64,000 bases of DNA from Hyparrhenia diplandra (lineage: Eukaryota > Streptophyta > Magnoliopsida > Poales > Poaceae), in assembly GCA_015847255.1 (NCBI GenBank), contig JADLZK010001163.1, forward strand, positions 1 through 64,000, given 5' to 3'. Positions 1 through 13,700 of this stretch are shown piece by piece. Both the position numbers and the translations under genes were made by a program. The notes beneath the pieces were generated by a model. That model did no database searches, was not told the origin of the DNA, and was given only the letters and a program-made list of their open reading frames with translations. The first letter of the stretch is position 1; every line of letters begins with the position of its first letter.

Positions 1-211
1 CAACAGTAGCACTATCCCTTTTTCTATTTTCCTCCCTGTTCATAAACACATATTTTCCTAAAACATCACTTCACTAAAACCTATGCTAATCAGCGATCAC
101 CAAAGAATATAGAAAAGTTTGAATAACTAATGAAAGAATAGAACCCTCTCTCACTACTCTAGCACCGCGAAAAATTGAAAATCTATTTCCTATACTGTAT
201 CTTCTCCTACC

Positions 212-3200
212 TCATTCACATTCCAAACCACAGACCTCTAGAACAGGGCCATCAAACTTGGTGGCGAACGGACTTACACGGACCCACAAAAAAGAGAGAA
301 TATGGAAGCTAGTAGCACTGACAATACAACAACAATGGTTGGCACCCTGTTGTGCCTGCCAATCACGCCCTTGAGGAACGGGTGGAGATGGAGGATAACC
401 CAGAAGGAGAAGAACAGCTTGCCAAGCAGTGGGCCCCAGGCTTCGTATCCATCCGTTATTGGAAACACCAGCCAAGACTCCGACAACATTCAGAAAGAGC
501 AGTGTCATCGGAGGGACCAATAGCCAGGTCCACTTGAACTCATACAGCTCTGAGAACTCATCCGTGTCGCCGCCTCCCTTCAGAGTCACCCTGAACTTAG
601 TATTTACACCACAAAGAACCTTAAGCAGCCCTTGGCACAGCGCAAAGAGGTGTGAGGAGACACCGCCAATAACCCAAAACTGCTCATTTCTCCACCAATC
701 ATCGATCCTGACTCCTCCCCACTGCATCTCAAGGATGCTGGTAGCTGCTATGGAGACAAATAGAGCTATGAACAATATGCTCGAATAGATATTCATCTGT
801 AAAAAGGAAAGAAGAAATAGATATCATCATCTATAATCTATAAATAAAACCCTAAAAGCAGAGTAGAATAGGGCGATATTATTGTTTCGTGCCGTACCTC
901 AGGCACCACAAATTTCCCTGATAATAGGCAAAATGCTGGCAAGGCACAGTAAATTAGCAGTGGAATTGATGTCCATGGATAGATGACAGAGTTGATATAT
1001 GACAATCTCTCCAATGGTTTCAGACCACATCGATACCCATACCATATTGGACAGTGCTTGCTAAGAAAGATCTCCATAGAGCCAAGTGCCCATCTTAAAA
1101 CTTGATGGAGCCGATCAGTGAGATTGATAGGAGCAGATCCCTTGAATGCTGGTCTCTTGGGCATGCAAGAAACGATCGCCAACCATGGCGGTGCATCTTG
1201 AAGCCCGTAAGGATATCCTCGATGGACGCATCCATAAATCCATCCAACCTAGATATTTACATTGAGTTAGCTAAAAGGATTCTTGGATGCTAGGTTGCAA
1301 TTTTTGTTTTATTTCAAGGGCAGAAACACAATTTCAAGAGTATGATCTGGAAACTACATTGAAAAAGGAAAAACAAAGACAGGATGGGGCAAAGTTACCT
1401 CTTTCCCCCATTGTGTCTTATTCTCGTACCACCGCAACTTAGCACATGGATGCAATCCTCAAGGCTTTTGAGCATGTCAAAGCGATACCCTTCACCATTA
1501 TCTTGCAATGTCGAAAGCCAAAAATGCATCGACTGCCCAAATCTCTTCTCAAACTTTTCTTGAGGCACAGGGGGTGCAGTTTCTCTTCCTATTTGTTCTG
1601 ACATATGTGGATCCGGCTCCATAAGTACTTTGGAGAACATAAAAAGAAGAATAAGAGCAACGTAAAAACAAACTCACCAGCCACTTCGAGCATGCACTTT
1701 CTTGGGACGCATCCTCCTCGCATTTCACTTTCTTTTGGTTTTCTTGCTTTTCTTACCTTTGGAACATTTTCTTTTCGATCCACAACACAAGCAACATGAC
1801 TTCGGCCAGCAGTTACATGTCTTGCTAGGAGGTTTTGTTGCAGCGGTTGGAGCATCATATCCATACAAAGCATGCCTTCTGAAAAACACAACCAGTCCCA
1901 ACATATATTGGTCCTTGGATACCATCAAGGCCTTTCATGTTAATGCAGACAGGAAAGTAGATAATGCGGATGTTCGAGAATACTATCTTGTCTTTTGGAT
2001 AAGTTAGAATCAATTCATGCCATACATATACATACATCAAAACATACAACATTGTGGTTTGAATATCTGTCATGTTGATCAATGCCATCAAATCTCTGCG
2101 GAAATTGAACATAGCAAATCTTCTCTCCCAATCTTTGGGTCCATCGAAAACACATTGCCTCCCGTAGTGCTTTGCTATTGTTCATATAGTGGTCACAATC
2201 CACATTCAGGACAAAAGGTGCATTGGAGAGAATTGCTGAAGTTCGCGACTAAAAAAAAATATAGATGGTTACTTGTAGGAAGTGACTGATGAAACAGCTT
2301 CATATGAGTGGTCTTGCTTAAAGAAAAGACATGGATAGATTACCAATGCATTCAAGGCACCAGCCTTTTTTATGATCATCATATCCGGGGCCTTTTCTCT
2401 CGTGAAACATAGACCAACCAAGGCAAATTTTATTTCAAAGATCATCCATGACACAATCATGGCGGTGATGACTGGTGAAATCACAACATATGTAAGAAGA
2501 CCAATTCAAAATTACAAAAACAAAGTAAAGCATGGATCACATTTTGCATATTACTTTTTCTATGGAAATTCGGGGCTCAACAAAGTTTGACAAATAAAAA
2601 GTATAACAAAGTGCATCAAGCAAAAAAAAAAGTAAGCACGCGATATAAAAAATTGGCTTTTCGAGACAAGTAAAGCACCCAACCTGGACCATCCCGGCAT
2701 GGTCTCGAACATTATTTCCATGCCATGGACCTCCTTCCCCGGTAGGGACCATCCTCCCTCGGGAACTTTGTGTGAATTAGCAACTCTTTTGCATTTATAC
2801 GGACCTTAAATTCTTCATATTCTCTCTGTAATGAAGGTTAAAAATAGTCTAATTAGCTGCAAACACACATCAACAAGTATAGTGTGTATAAAACCAATTT
2901 TGGGGTCAGAATGCAAAAGCAATCCTATAAACAGGCACTTAGGCATACAAGCATTCTTGTAAAGATATTAACGAGAGAATTTAAAAGTAAAATAGCATCA
3001 TTTAATGCTCTTACTCTTGCAAATCTCATTTCCCTCATTACTAACATATGGCCTTACCGATGTTGTGGATGATGTTAAGTTCAGATTTCAATTTGGCAAA
3101 GGTCTAGTGAGTCATCAACAAACAAAAAGCCTATTAAACGAGTCCAAATAGTCTACTTCCCTAGTCTTTCATATAAACTAACCTTCATTGCACGTCGTTC

Positions 3201-5753
3201 TCGAACAAACTCGGGGTGAACCTTTTCTCTTAGATAGTCAATTTTTTCGAGCAAAATACCATTCAGGGGCCGAGGCTCGATTTTGTGCTTCTTCTGAAGG
3301 GAACCCATTTTCGTGCAAATAGACATGTTTCTGTAAGTGCTTCAAAAGTAAGCATTGCAGCACCATCATCCGACACATAGCGGCAAACTTTGTCAGCAGG
3401 ATAATCCACGGCCGGTATGGACAAACGTGTTTGCAGTAATTAAAAGGAGGTTCCTTCATTGGATCAATATGTCTTCGACAAATACATCGATTCGAGCCGC
3501 TTCGGTGGTTTTCCTTCCTTCTCATACCTAAAAGGGGCAAACTTTCACAAATTATACAAAAATGGGGTCCTATGCCCAAATTTAGTTTAGGTAGATAGTT
3601 TACCTTAATGATAATCGATCCAAATATGTCTCTCGTATTGGGTGCCACTTGGGAAGCTGGGTCTAAAATCCATGAAAAGGCGAACCAAATTTCACAAATA
3701 ACTGAAGTCAACCACAACCAGTGAGCATCATGTACAGGATTCAGAATCCGATAGTGGAAAAATAAGGCAAGAATGGCTAGCCGCAAACCGATTACAATCT
3801 CGTAAGGGTTTATTTTGCTAGATGGAATAGGTAACTTCCTTGATAGTTGCCGCTTGCTTTCGGCAAGCACCTAGAGTGTATTAGACACTTGTCAATGAGA
3901 AAGCAAGTGCTTGCTTTATACAAACCAAAAAGATGCAGGATAGAAGAAAACATTTCAAAAGCCAACATTTCTATTGATTCTAGAAGGTCCGGCAAAAGGC
4001 ACCAAAATGATTCTTAATTATAAAATTTCCTCTAGGTGAAAGCATGATGACTACCAATAGTTGTTTTTTGCGAACATGCTTGATTGCATGTTTCATTAAG
4101 AGGGCAACTACCAACAAGTGACAAGATATAACTATGCTTACTTCAGTTAGGCAAATTATGCCCTTACAATGCCAAAAGCGAGAGAATTTGTTGAGAAAAC
4201 TAGCACAACATTTTTTGCACAATCAATTGCACAAGGCATTCTTTTGCATTTCTTTGATACTACTCATACAATATAATGCGCTCACACGGGAATATCACGA
4301 TCCTTTGTCAAACTCATTTAAATCGGATCCTTCACCATCGGATGAGACCTTTTTGCATTTTATCTTTGTTGTTTTCTTTTCCACTCAACTCTGTTCTTCC
4401 AGGCAACAGATCCATAGCCATACAATGCGAGGTCTCTATTGGGATTTATTGGTCTCGTTTGCACTAAAACAACAGCAAAACCACTGGTAAGCTACCGATG
4501 CAGTAGCACAAGAAAAATAAAGACTATTTGAATGGGAAACTTACAGGGATTGTATCGGATAATTTCTCCAGTGTTGGGGTGAACAACAAGAGCATGATGA
4601 TTTGTTGGAGTTCCAACATGCTGCAAAAGCAAACATTTGACCTTATCACCAGCACTACTAGAATGAGTGGCAGATAGATTGGAATTTCAAAGTTCATTAC
4701 CTCTTCATAGAAATGGACACTTGTTCCACTGTTGGTGATACTGACACTATCAATATCCCATGAGTTGATGGAGCTTTCTGCCACAGAGACACGGTATGGA
4801 TGTATATTTGATCTCCCAGCTATACTGGAAGCAAACTCACTCTCAATGTCATCAGAACCTTCTTCTTCCTCATCCCCATGGACTCGAGGACTACCTAACA
4901 GATGAAATACTCTTTAATCTCTCATTTTGTATACAACAAAGCTGGAAAACTTTGCCTCAAACAAAGCTGAAAAACTGGTACAAGCTCAAGGAGCAAAAGT
5001 CATACCTTTGTGGCGTTTGTACCGGGTCTTGCACCTAGGGCACACTTGTGTGCCCTCCCGACTTCGTACTCATAACAAGTGCGGCAAAAGGGGGAAAGCG
5101 CAATCATGACATGCGACGAAATACTCATTTTCTTCTCGAGTATGTCAATGTCATCTCGCATATCGACAAATATAGTCCGGGACAGCCACGTGAAGATCCT
5201 TGCTGCAATGTGATGCCAACATAAATAGAAGCAACAGTGAGAGCTCAAGGAAAGTTTGATAACAAAATGTGATTTGTTAGCCATTTGCTTTAATATCATT
5301 TTGTTACTTTGGCATGTTAGTGTGTAGGCTCTTGCTTCTCCATTTCTTGATGTCAAAAAGAAAAAAAATGCTTCTCCATTTCTTTCACCCTCTAACATTT
5401 CTTCTCCAACAATAGTACAAACAACTAAACCCTCCAAACTAAAAATAACACCAAAATTCACCGTCGAGGGAAAAAAAAACAGGAAATAGTATGCCAAATC
5501 TAACATCACCAAAGAAGATAAAAATATCCACAGAGCGAATCGAAGCTTAGTTTATATTTTTCGTGTACATAAAAGTAATTCAAAATTCTTATCCTATATT
5601 GGCCCCAGCAATCCGCATATAGGCTGGAAAAAGGGGAGGAACAGGTCGTCAGCTCGACGTCCGGCGGCTTACCTTGGAGAAGTCGTCGACGTTGAGGACG
5701 ACGAACTCGCGCCGTGAGCCCGCGACGAGGAAGCCGAGCCCTCCAGCGTCCAT
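212..5753 (-). pseudogene. Cellulose synthase catalytic subunit (CESA) pseudogene
   Basis: Pieces of a plant CESA, the plasma-membrane processive glucan synthase that makes cellulose, lie in order on this strand. The likely start at 5753 opens MDAGGLGFLVAGSRREF and runs to a clean GTAAG donor at 5672. Next come the end of the RING zinc finger (FCRTCYEYE, about 5080), the first catalytic aspartate (YVSDDGAAMLTFEAL, about 3370), the DCD motif (DCDHYMNNSKALREAMCF, about 2190), the basic ALYGYDAP segment (about 1860), the third aspartate (EDILTGFKM, about 1215), QVLRW (about 1100) and the C-terminal membrane segments ending near GLECE. All key residues survive, but the frame is broken near 480, 290 and 1165, around 1430-1520 and in the 3300 and 4600 regions. 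Exon-intron spacing is kept, so this is a decayed gene rather than a retrocopy. The basic segment recalls primary-wall CESA6-type proteins, which is tentative. An expressed truncated relic is possible. Confidence 0.88.
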
Positions 5754-6732
5754 CCGTCCGATGCGCCTCCGCCTCTACGCCGCGGTCCACTGCGCAACCA
5801 ACCAACCAAGCTCCCTCCCCCATCTTCGCGCCAACCCCAAGTTAGAACCCCTCCCCCGTGAATCCCGCGCCGCCGCACGCCCATCACAGGGTACACTCCG
5901 CCTCTCCTTCCCCCTCTCACTCCCCTCTGTTACCTCCGCGTCCATCGGCTCCTCCGCCACCCGTCTCCCCCGCGTCCGCCTCCGCCACCATCGGGCGGTG
6001 CCTCGTGGCACCCCCCACACAGCCTGATAAATGAATGAGAGAAAGCACACGCTGTCGTTTCAGTCTGATAACCAGACACCACCAATGCGGCAACCATGGA
6101 GGTCCCCCGGGCTTGGCCGTGGTTCGCCTCTACAACTCTTCTCTCTCTCGACAGGGGGATATCGGCGACTCTCGACAGAGTGGGATATCGGCGAGGGGGA
6201 CGACGGCGCCATTGCGAACCAGCGAGGAGACAGGTCAAAGGTGAGACCCGAGCTCTGGCCATCTCTTCATTTCTCTCCCTAATTTCACGACCATTCAACT
6301 GCCACACGGGGGGAATCAGCTCAGCTCAGCTCATGGGGAATTCCTCCATCGGGACGAACAAGTTTCAGTACTAGGAATCTGTTCGGATCTGTCGGATCCG
6401 TGATCATTACAAGGAGAAGAGTCCTTGTGGGTAAAGAAAGCCTGGGGCCTTCGTTAGCTGAACTTTTAAATCCAGCAACTCCTGCATTCTTATGATTTGG
6501 ATTTAGGCACGAACTAATTTTACAACAATCATCAGGGGGAAAAAGGATCTTGTTCTGGGAGTGGTTGCATTCTAGCAAAGACATTTACAAATCAAATACC
6601 AATATGATAGTATAACAAATTGATTGTGGTTAGCTTCTCAACTATTCAGTTCTACCACTTTACACTACATCCGTAGTCTAATCTAGCATTGTAGCAACCT
6701 CTTTCAAGCATCTTTCCATGGGATCAACTCGA
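5754..6732. other. Intergenic: upstream of the CESA relic, downstream of the subtilase
   Basis: The first 500 bases are GC-rich and probably hold the old CESA leader and promoter; short overlapping frames on both strands show no recognisable protein. From about 6300 the sequence is AT-rich and looks like the 3' flank of the minus-strand subtilase. No RNA gene or mobile element end was recognised. Confidence 0.5.
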
Positions 6733-9700
6733 TCAGGCCTTGTCAGAAGTCTCTACTTTGACGACCAACGGCATCGTCAGGCGAGCATCTGTTCCATTTC
6801 CATGCCATGATAAAGAGCCAAAAACATAACCTCGAGGAGGCACATCCACATGTAGGCTAACCGTGAACGTCCCTCTTTGCACCATAGGTCTCGAGGAAAT
6901 TTATAACCTCTGGTGTCACTCTCACGCGGATGCCTCGCGGAGCTGACACCACGGCATGGTATGTACTCCTTGGATTACCCACGTTGGTCATAGTTCGCAT
7001 GACTGAATAGCTCTGCTTCAGATATGGAATGGTGATTGATGGGTAGTTCAGAGCAGTGGCAGAAGAGGAGGCTCTGTGGGTGCAGCTACTGTTGTCTCCG
7101 GTAATTAGATGCAAGGAGCTGTCATCGTGGGTTATAGCACATAAGAATGACTTGTAGTCTTCAGGTTGTGCATCAAAGATGATCCCTGGGTTGAGAGCTT
7201 TGATGGGATCTATAAAACCCGAGCCAAAGTCGAATGGTGTTGCCGCAGTCCTCCCATTAGGGTCCCTTGCTATAGTTTTCCTTTTAGTGTTCAGTACAGT
7301 TGCTGCAAACAGGATTCATGAGATTGGTTGCAACGCTAGTTTATCTTCAGAGATTTCAGGTTACCCAGTAGTACCTGTTGTCATGATTGCTGATTTGATG
7401 GCTGAAGGAGACCATGATGGATATACACTTTTCACAAGAGCTGCTATTCCTGTAACATGGGGACATGCCATGGAAGTCCCAGACAGAATGTTGAAGTGCA
7501 TATCATTCTTAGCAGGAGACCATGCCGCCAAGATGTTCAGCCCAGGAGCAGCGACGTCTGGCTACAGAAATGCGCGCATGTTTAAGAAACTTAGGAGGAT
7601 GTCAATCAATTTATCACCTATATTAGTCTTTCCCAGCAGTTTAGTAATGGTTACCTTGAGAATCTCAGGAGTCAATGAACTTGGGCCTCTTGAAGAGAAT
7701 GCCGCTACCCGTGGGGCATCTCGCAACCCTAAGATCGTCTTTGCTGGCAAGATCATTGTACTGGCATGCCTGTAGAATTAACTTTAGTTAAAAGATTGGC
7801 ATGCCCATAAAATGCACTTCCTATAGTAAGTTTAGACAACCTTGTACTTTTGACATAAGAAATAATTTTGTCGCCAATGGCTTTCCCAACAGTGACTCCA
7901 GGAACAGCAAAGTGGTTAGCAACATGATCTTCCATCTCATCAATGAGAATCATCCCAACTGCACCAGCTTCTTTTACGACCATACTCGTTGATAAACGTG
8001 ATTCAGAGGAGCCCTCATTGCGGCGGCAAATAAGAATCTTTCCCTTGGCCTTGGTCCTATTTAAAGAGCTATCCAGACACAAGCTAACAACAAGCCCACA
8101 AGAAATTCAGTTGGTTGATAATTGAAATCATGATTGTCGTTCGAGATAGGTGTTTGTTTACCTGGATTGATAAGGGGTGAAATAGCCTGCATTGACTTCT
8201 GAAGCTGAAATAGTTCCAACAGAACTTTTCATATGGTATGTACTCAAGCTCTCACCCTTCATGAAAGGCACAATATTCAAAAGTATTCTTAAGACTGCAT
8301 AAGTAATAAAGACTGAATGTGTCATTTCTAAGAATGAAAATTACCATTATGAAGCTACCATTTGCTAGCCTGATATATGAAGAAAATGATCTATCAGTTG
8401 TTCCTGCAGCTACTGTGAGCATCCATGGCGCAAGGTTAGTTGCTGAGCCTTGTTTCCCGGCATTGCCTGCTGAAGAAACGACCAGTATTCCATTGTTTGT
8501 CGCATGGAATGACCCGATGGATATGGCATCACTCAGATAGTCACCCTGAGGGTAGTCTGGACCTAGAGACACAGATATAATGTCGACGCCATCTCTGATG
8601 GCATCATCAAATGCTGCTAGAATGTCAACATCATAGCAGCCAGAATCCCAGCAGGCCTTATAGGCTGCAATCCTTGCCATGGGGGCTCCTCCCCGACCTC
8701 CTCCAGTGCCCAAACCTCCGTAGTTCATGTTTCTCACAAATCTTCCCGCTGCTATTGATGCAGTATGGCTGCCATGCCCTGAGCTATCTCTTGGAGATAT
8801 GAATTTGATGGCATTTTTACTTGTACCACTCTCTTCTGTTTGGTATCCATTGAGGTAATATCTACCTCCTATTATCTTCCTATTGCATTTGGGTGAATGG
8901 GTGACTTCTATAAAATCAATACTGGATACTGTGGGTTAATTTTAAAGTATGTACCTGTTACAGGTGAAATTTGACGGTGAATTTGCCTCTCCGCTTTGGC
9001 ATTGCCCTCTCCATCTCTTAGGAACCGGAGGCATCCCATGATCACTGAAACTAGGGGATTCTGGCCAAATTCCTGTGAAGGTAAACAGTTAATAGAATTT
9101 CTTGATTTTGATGGACAGGTTTCTATCTATCTGATGCCATCCTTTTCGTTTCTAACTTTATGGCCAAACAATCAATTGATGCGTAAGTTAAACCTGACAA
9201 CACAAAGATCATGTGGAAAGAAAAGGTGCATACTGCCAGTTGCAACGCTGACATGTCTTGGAAGTTTGTACAACTGGAATTATTGATGGAAAGAGCATAA
9301 CAAATATTCACACTGACTGAATGATGCCAGTACAATTTGATGAACTGAGTATGCTATTGCAATTCTACTCACCTGTGTCAATGAATCCAACTATGACGTT
9401 CTCCTGGTTGTTGGTGGACAATCCAGGGACCTCACCCTCTGCATTGATGGACAAGCCCATGAAATCCCAAGAATGGGTGGTGCACAATCTCCGCTTTGTG
9501 TTTGGGAACACCGAGACGACACCAGGCATCTCTGAAGAAACGCACATCAGAGTTAGCCTTTTGGCATCACTGCCGTCACAGTTGGACTCATTTCATGTCT
9601 TGCCTTCTGTTCAGTGTGCTACATACATATAACATACTCTAGAAACCATGTGTTGTGAAATTACCGGCTAATTCCATGGCTTGCCTTTTGTTTAGTTTGG

Positions 9701-10209
9701 CAGCGAATCCTTGGAAACTGCTACTGTAAGTGTAGACGTGTGATGCCTGCGCCTTCTCCGAGCTGTGAAGAGGAGGCATCCACTCAAGATACTGTATGGA
9801 ACAGCACTGGTAGCTAGAGGGGGTAAGCTAAGGAATGAAAACGAATTTGCTATGGACCTTCCATCGTGAACAGCAGTCAGCATCTGGTGGTGAAGCCTCA
9901 AGATGTCTTGTTGACGATCACTGTCGCCCTGCAACCCTTTCCCCATGTAAACCACATACACCTGAAGTTTGCCATCCATTTGGTAAGGTTTACAATGCTG
10001 GTAGACCTCAAGAAAGAAGTGGCAGCTCATGAAGTGCAGAAGAGTTAATTACAGTGGAGATAATCCAACAAAGCAGTGGAGTGCATTGGAGTAGTTAGAG
10101 TACTGATTGTACCGAAACAAACCTCAGAACAAGAGCAGCAGCGAAGGTCTCCTAGTAGCACCAGGGCTAGCCCAAGGAAGAACATGGCTCTGCCTGGAGA
10201 AGAAGCCAT
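6733..10209 (-). CDS. Subtilisin-like serine protease (subtilase, S8A), 11 exons, C-terminal frameshift
   Basis: A secreted plant subtilase. Exons, in order of transcription: 10209-10123, 9961-9858, 9762-9665, 9531-9373, 9072-8955, 8879-8345, 8256-8162, 8083-7841, 7769-7655, 7561-7375, 7302-6733. All introns have GT/AG borders and phases agree throughout. Exon 1 is a signal peptide (MASSPGRAMFFLGLALVLLG). Exons 2-4 carry the I9 propeptide (VYVVYMGKG onward) and the catalytic Asp (VIVGFIDTG). Exon 6 holds the catalytic His (SSGHGSHTAS) and the oxyanion Asn (SSAGNAG). Exons 7-8 form the PA-like insertion. Exon 10 has the catalytic Ser (SGTSMACPHVTG). Exon 11 is the fibronectin-III-like tail. 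One extra base in the C run at 6871-6873 shifts the frame, giving a stop at 6857 and 728 residues. Ignoring that base, the exons total 2310 nt (769 residues) ending in TGA at 6733, the usual family length. All catalytic residues are intact. The natural substrate is unknown. Confidence 0.95.
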
Positions 10210-11700
10210 GGTAGACACACAGGGATGCACAGCCAAGGACTGCGGTTTGGATGGCGAGGGTGTATGTTGTATGAGAGCAGCAGCTTCCTGAAACTGCTGC
10301 CAAGTTACTGGATGCGTGGGAAAATAAAGCCTGTGCACCGGAATCCCGGAGGAATGGGTGGCCGTTAACTTGCACTTTTTCCTCGTCGCTGCCACTCGCA
10401 ATCGCAGGCAAGATGGCAACAAGAGTTCATAAATAAATGCAGACAAAGGAGATGTCCAAAGCGCCATGATCTCGGTATGGGAAGGAACCAAGGAAAGCTC
10501 AGCTAGTTGAGACTGAGAGCATGACAAATAGGGTATCCGATCTGGGAGATACAAAGAACATGTAGAATGGCTGCTTTCGTGGATAATACCTGTAGATTTG
10601 AAGTATAATAGGAGGATCATCACAGTGGTTACAGAAAAAAATAATTAAAGGGATACAAGGGGGTATCTTTCTGTCAGAGCTGGATCTGTTTTACCCCTCC
10701 CTCTTGCAAAAGAGGAATTAAAATAACTTACTGTACGTACATGTTGTATTAATTTTATCCTGTGTATACATACATCTTGTCAAGTGATGAAGTCTACAAT
10801 AATACAATCTACATGCTGAGGGTCGTGGTTCCTCAATATCCTGAAGAACACACGTCTTGATCCGGCCAACAATACTGCATCTTTATTTGACAGAGGCAAC
10901 ACATGTGCCAAAGCTAATGAACAAAACTGCCTCCCCACTGTATGTATCTTTGCTGTGGGGATTAGCGTAGCCACGCACTTGGTTAATCGTCTTGGATCGC
11001 ACTTGTGGCGGCCATAAAAGTAACATACACGTTGTACCCATTTCTTTTTTATTACCTTTGCTGTAACGGCAACTTCACTCCAGATTGTTTATCCAATTAA
11101 CCATCTTTTTACTTTTACTGGTAGTAGCACTGGCTCTGCAAAGTGCACAAGAGAGTCAGGGGCAGCTGAGCTGATTGTTGTGACGCGATTGCACTGTGCA
11201 TGGGCCAGCTTAGCCCAGCAGCCTCGGCCTCGTGCTAGGGGCGGCGGCCAGACCGACCAACGGCCCGGATTAGGATTGTGAGTCTATGGGCTGGCCTTTT
11301 TTTCGAAAACTAAGTATAGTGCGCTAATCTGCTACTGGCGGTTTTATTTTACGAAAGCACATGAAAACAACCAAATGACGAATTATTTTTCCATAGTTTA
11401 ACTTTTACACAATTTTATTCGAGCATTTATACAATCTGGAAAGCAGATTTGCATAAGAAGACATAATAAAGTTATTTCTCACATTAACCATCTAATTTAC
11501 ATTCTTACTATGTCCTTAAGCACCGTGTATGGTAGTTGGTAAGAAATAACAATTACTTTTGACTGAGAGTAAGCGAAGTGCTTCGAATGATACAACATAG
11601 GAAATGATTTAAGCCCCAGCCTAGGCTCCCAAATTATCCTACCAACATGGATCAAATAATATAGCGTGTACAAAACATGAGAAGTGACACAATGAGACCA
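10210..11700. other. Intergenic region upstream of the subtilase
   Basis: This stretch should hold the subtilase promoter, since the gene is read leftward from 10209. I see no unambiguous TATA box at the usual distance; AT-rich candidates lie near 10320 and 10430 but neither is compelling. The rest is unremarkable AT-rich sequence with no recognisable protein, RNA gene or transposon end. Confidence 0.45.
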
Positions 11701-13287
11701 AAAGATTCCTCATAATCTGAATACATCAAGATCAGCCTTCAAATTTATTAAAGATCAAGTCACACTGTCATTGACCCATGTGTCCAGCGAGAAGACACTG
11801 TCGCCCACAGGGAGATGCTCTGGTAGACCCCAGGGTTGGAGGGCCTGTTGAAGAATCTACCGAGCGATAGCTGGTTTGCATGGTCCTCATGGATATCAGC
11901 TGCATTGGTATTCTCATAGCCTAGATTTAACTCACTGTCTCAATTCTTGTGGAATATGAAGAGGATTAAACCTTGCTTCTTGAGTTGGGCTCCAGTTACT
12001 GGAGGTTTCCCAAACTTTTTAAGGTCTGGGATTATGCTCCTACATAGAAAAGCAACACAGTCAGGATTTTGAATTTTTGGTCCATTCTTGTTTTCAATAA
12101 AAATATATAATAGCTTGATAAAATCAAGGTTTTGAAAACTTTGGCCAAGAACTGGTTCACAAAATGAGGCATTTTCAAGCAATTTTTTTTTCTAGATCAA
12201 ATTCAAATTAAAAAAACATTCAGTCATCAAATTCATAGAATTCAGTCATCATAATTCATAACCCCACAAGGTAGCACCACATGAGACATTGTAGTGGAGA
12301 CTGAAAAGGGACCTAACAGAATGCAGGTATTCTATTTTTAAAAAACAAATAATAATAGAAAGAAATCACATTTTATGCATCACAAGCTTTCACTATAATT
12401 TCAGCAGTCCTGGCAGCTCGCTTCAAGTTAGAAGATTATATACTATACAACGTCAGCCATATTTTCTCTTGACAGTCGAAGGGCCACCTTACAAGGTTGA
12501 TCATATTTTGGACGAAATATATTGTCACCTTGTGCAGTATGGTTTGAGAAAACGGACATGCTGCTCTGACCGACTGACCAAGGTCACGTTTTTCATCAGC
12601 AGCGTGTATATTCCGCTCCAATAGCATTCCTTTAATCTGCAAAGGAAAATGAAACTTCAGATAATACTTCAAGCAAGGATTATGATTCAAATGATGTTGA
12701 AATAAATTGAAGTGGTAGTCGAGTTGTCAATTATCTGATTATAAGAGGCAATGGATTCAAAGGGACATCTACATGAAGTTTTAACCCAAATCACAAAACC
12801 ATGTTTCACTAAAGTATTAATCCAAACAGTAGACCAATTATTCAGTTACTCAATTCCACACATAAGTAGACAGATAATGGATATAAGCTGGCCACTAAAA
12901 AAGAAGCTACATTTACAGTCACTGAGAGCAAATAGTGAGAAGCTACTTGTACGCTACAAGGTTATGCACCTCCAAGAAAGATCTAAGAAAATTTTGAACT
13001 CATAACCAATAAACAAATAGTGAGAAGCTACCTGTACACTACAAGGTAAGATCTACAGACCTCCTAAAAGATAAAATAAAATTAATCTATATAGCCAAGT
13101 AATTGCATACATAGTAAAAGATAGTTGAAAAGGTATTAACAATTTAGATTGTCTGAAAATTAAGGGGATCACATCCCACAGAATATCAATAAAACAGGTA
13201 CTGCTTGTTCCAGGCAAAGACTCTGAATCATGAATTAGACAATTCCATCATATAGTGTGGTAAACAAAAATAAATGGAATTCAGCAA
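11700..13287. other. AT-rich region with unassigned minus-strand open frames
   Basis: Two short minus-strand frames (12182-11940 and 12690-12436) look protein-like in composition. The first could continue after its stop into a stretch ending in SSRWTHGSMTV near 11760. I do not recognise either one. They might be exons of a decayed gene, but splice sites could not be joined convincingly. A plus-strand frame at 12751-13005 has no known motif. A short repeat (caaatagtgagaagctac) occurs near 12930 and 13015. Confidence 0.3.
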
Positions 13288-13700
13288 TTAAGTAGGGACA
13301 CCATCCTGAATGGCATAGGTACAAATCTCTCCACAAATGCAGCAACCAAGAAGTCTGACAAGGTTTCTGTGCTGCAATTTGGCAACCAGAACTACTTCAT
13401 TTCTGAATTCCTCTGCATCTTGCCAAAACGCCTTTTGATTGCAACTTCTTTCTTCTATCCCAGCACACCCTGCAGGTCTGCACGCCATTAGTAATTTAAT
13501 AAAAATACAGTAAAAAATAATAAAAAGTAAGTGGAAAAATTTTCATACTACTATTGTTCAAGATATTCTTTTATTACCTTATAAACCTTCCCAAATCCAC
13601 CTTGACCTTGACTAAGCATATCTGTTGCAGTAACAATTTTCTTCAAAGCTAATAACTGGAAGCTCTTGATCTTCACCACCAAGTTCATGTGACGCTGTAA
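13288..13700 (-). pseudogene. Receptor-like kinase domain fragment (S-domain/DUF26 RLK type)
   Basis: Two neighbouring minus-strand pieces match the N-lobe of plant receptor-like kinases. At about 13690-13590 the order is GGEDQELPVISFEE followed, in another frame, by IVTAT and QGGFGKVYK, the juxtamembrane segment and glycine loop. At about 13415-13330 lies AEEFRNEVVLVAKLQHRNLV then RLLGCCI, the alpha-C helix and the HRNLVRLLG signature. The first piece has one extra A in an A run near 13650 that shifts the frame and brings in a stop. The VAIK lysine segment is also out of frame. No extracellular domain, membrane segment or C-lobe was found nearby, so this is a truncated relic. SD-1 and cysteine-rich RLK origins cannot be told apart. 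Confidence 0.75.

Noticed and set aside
7179..7775. 198-codon plus-strand open frame
   Set aside because: Antisense shadow of subtilase exons 9-11; codon conservation is on the minus strand.
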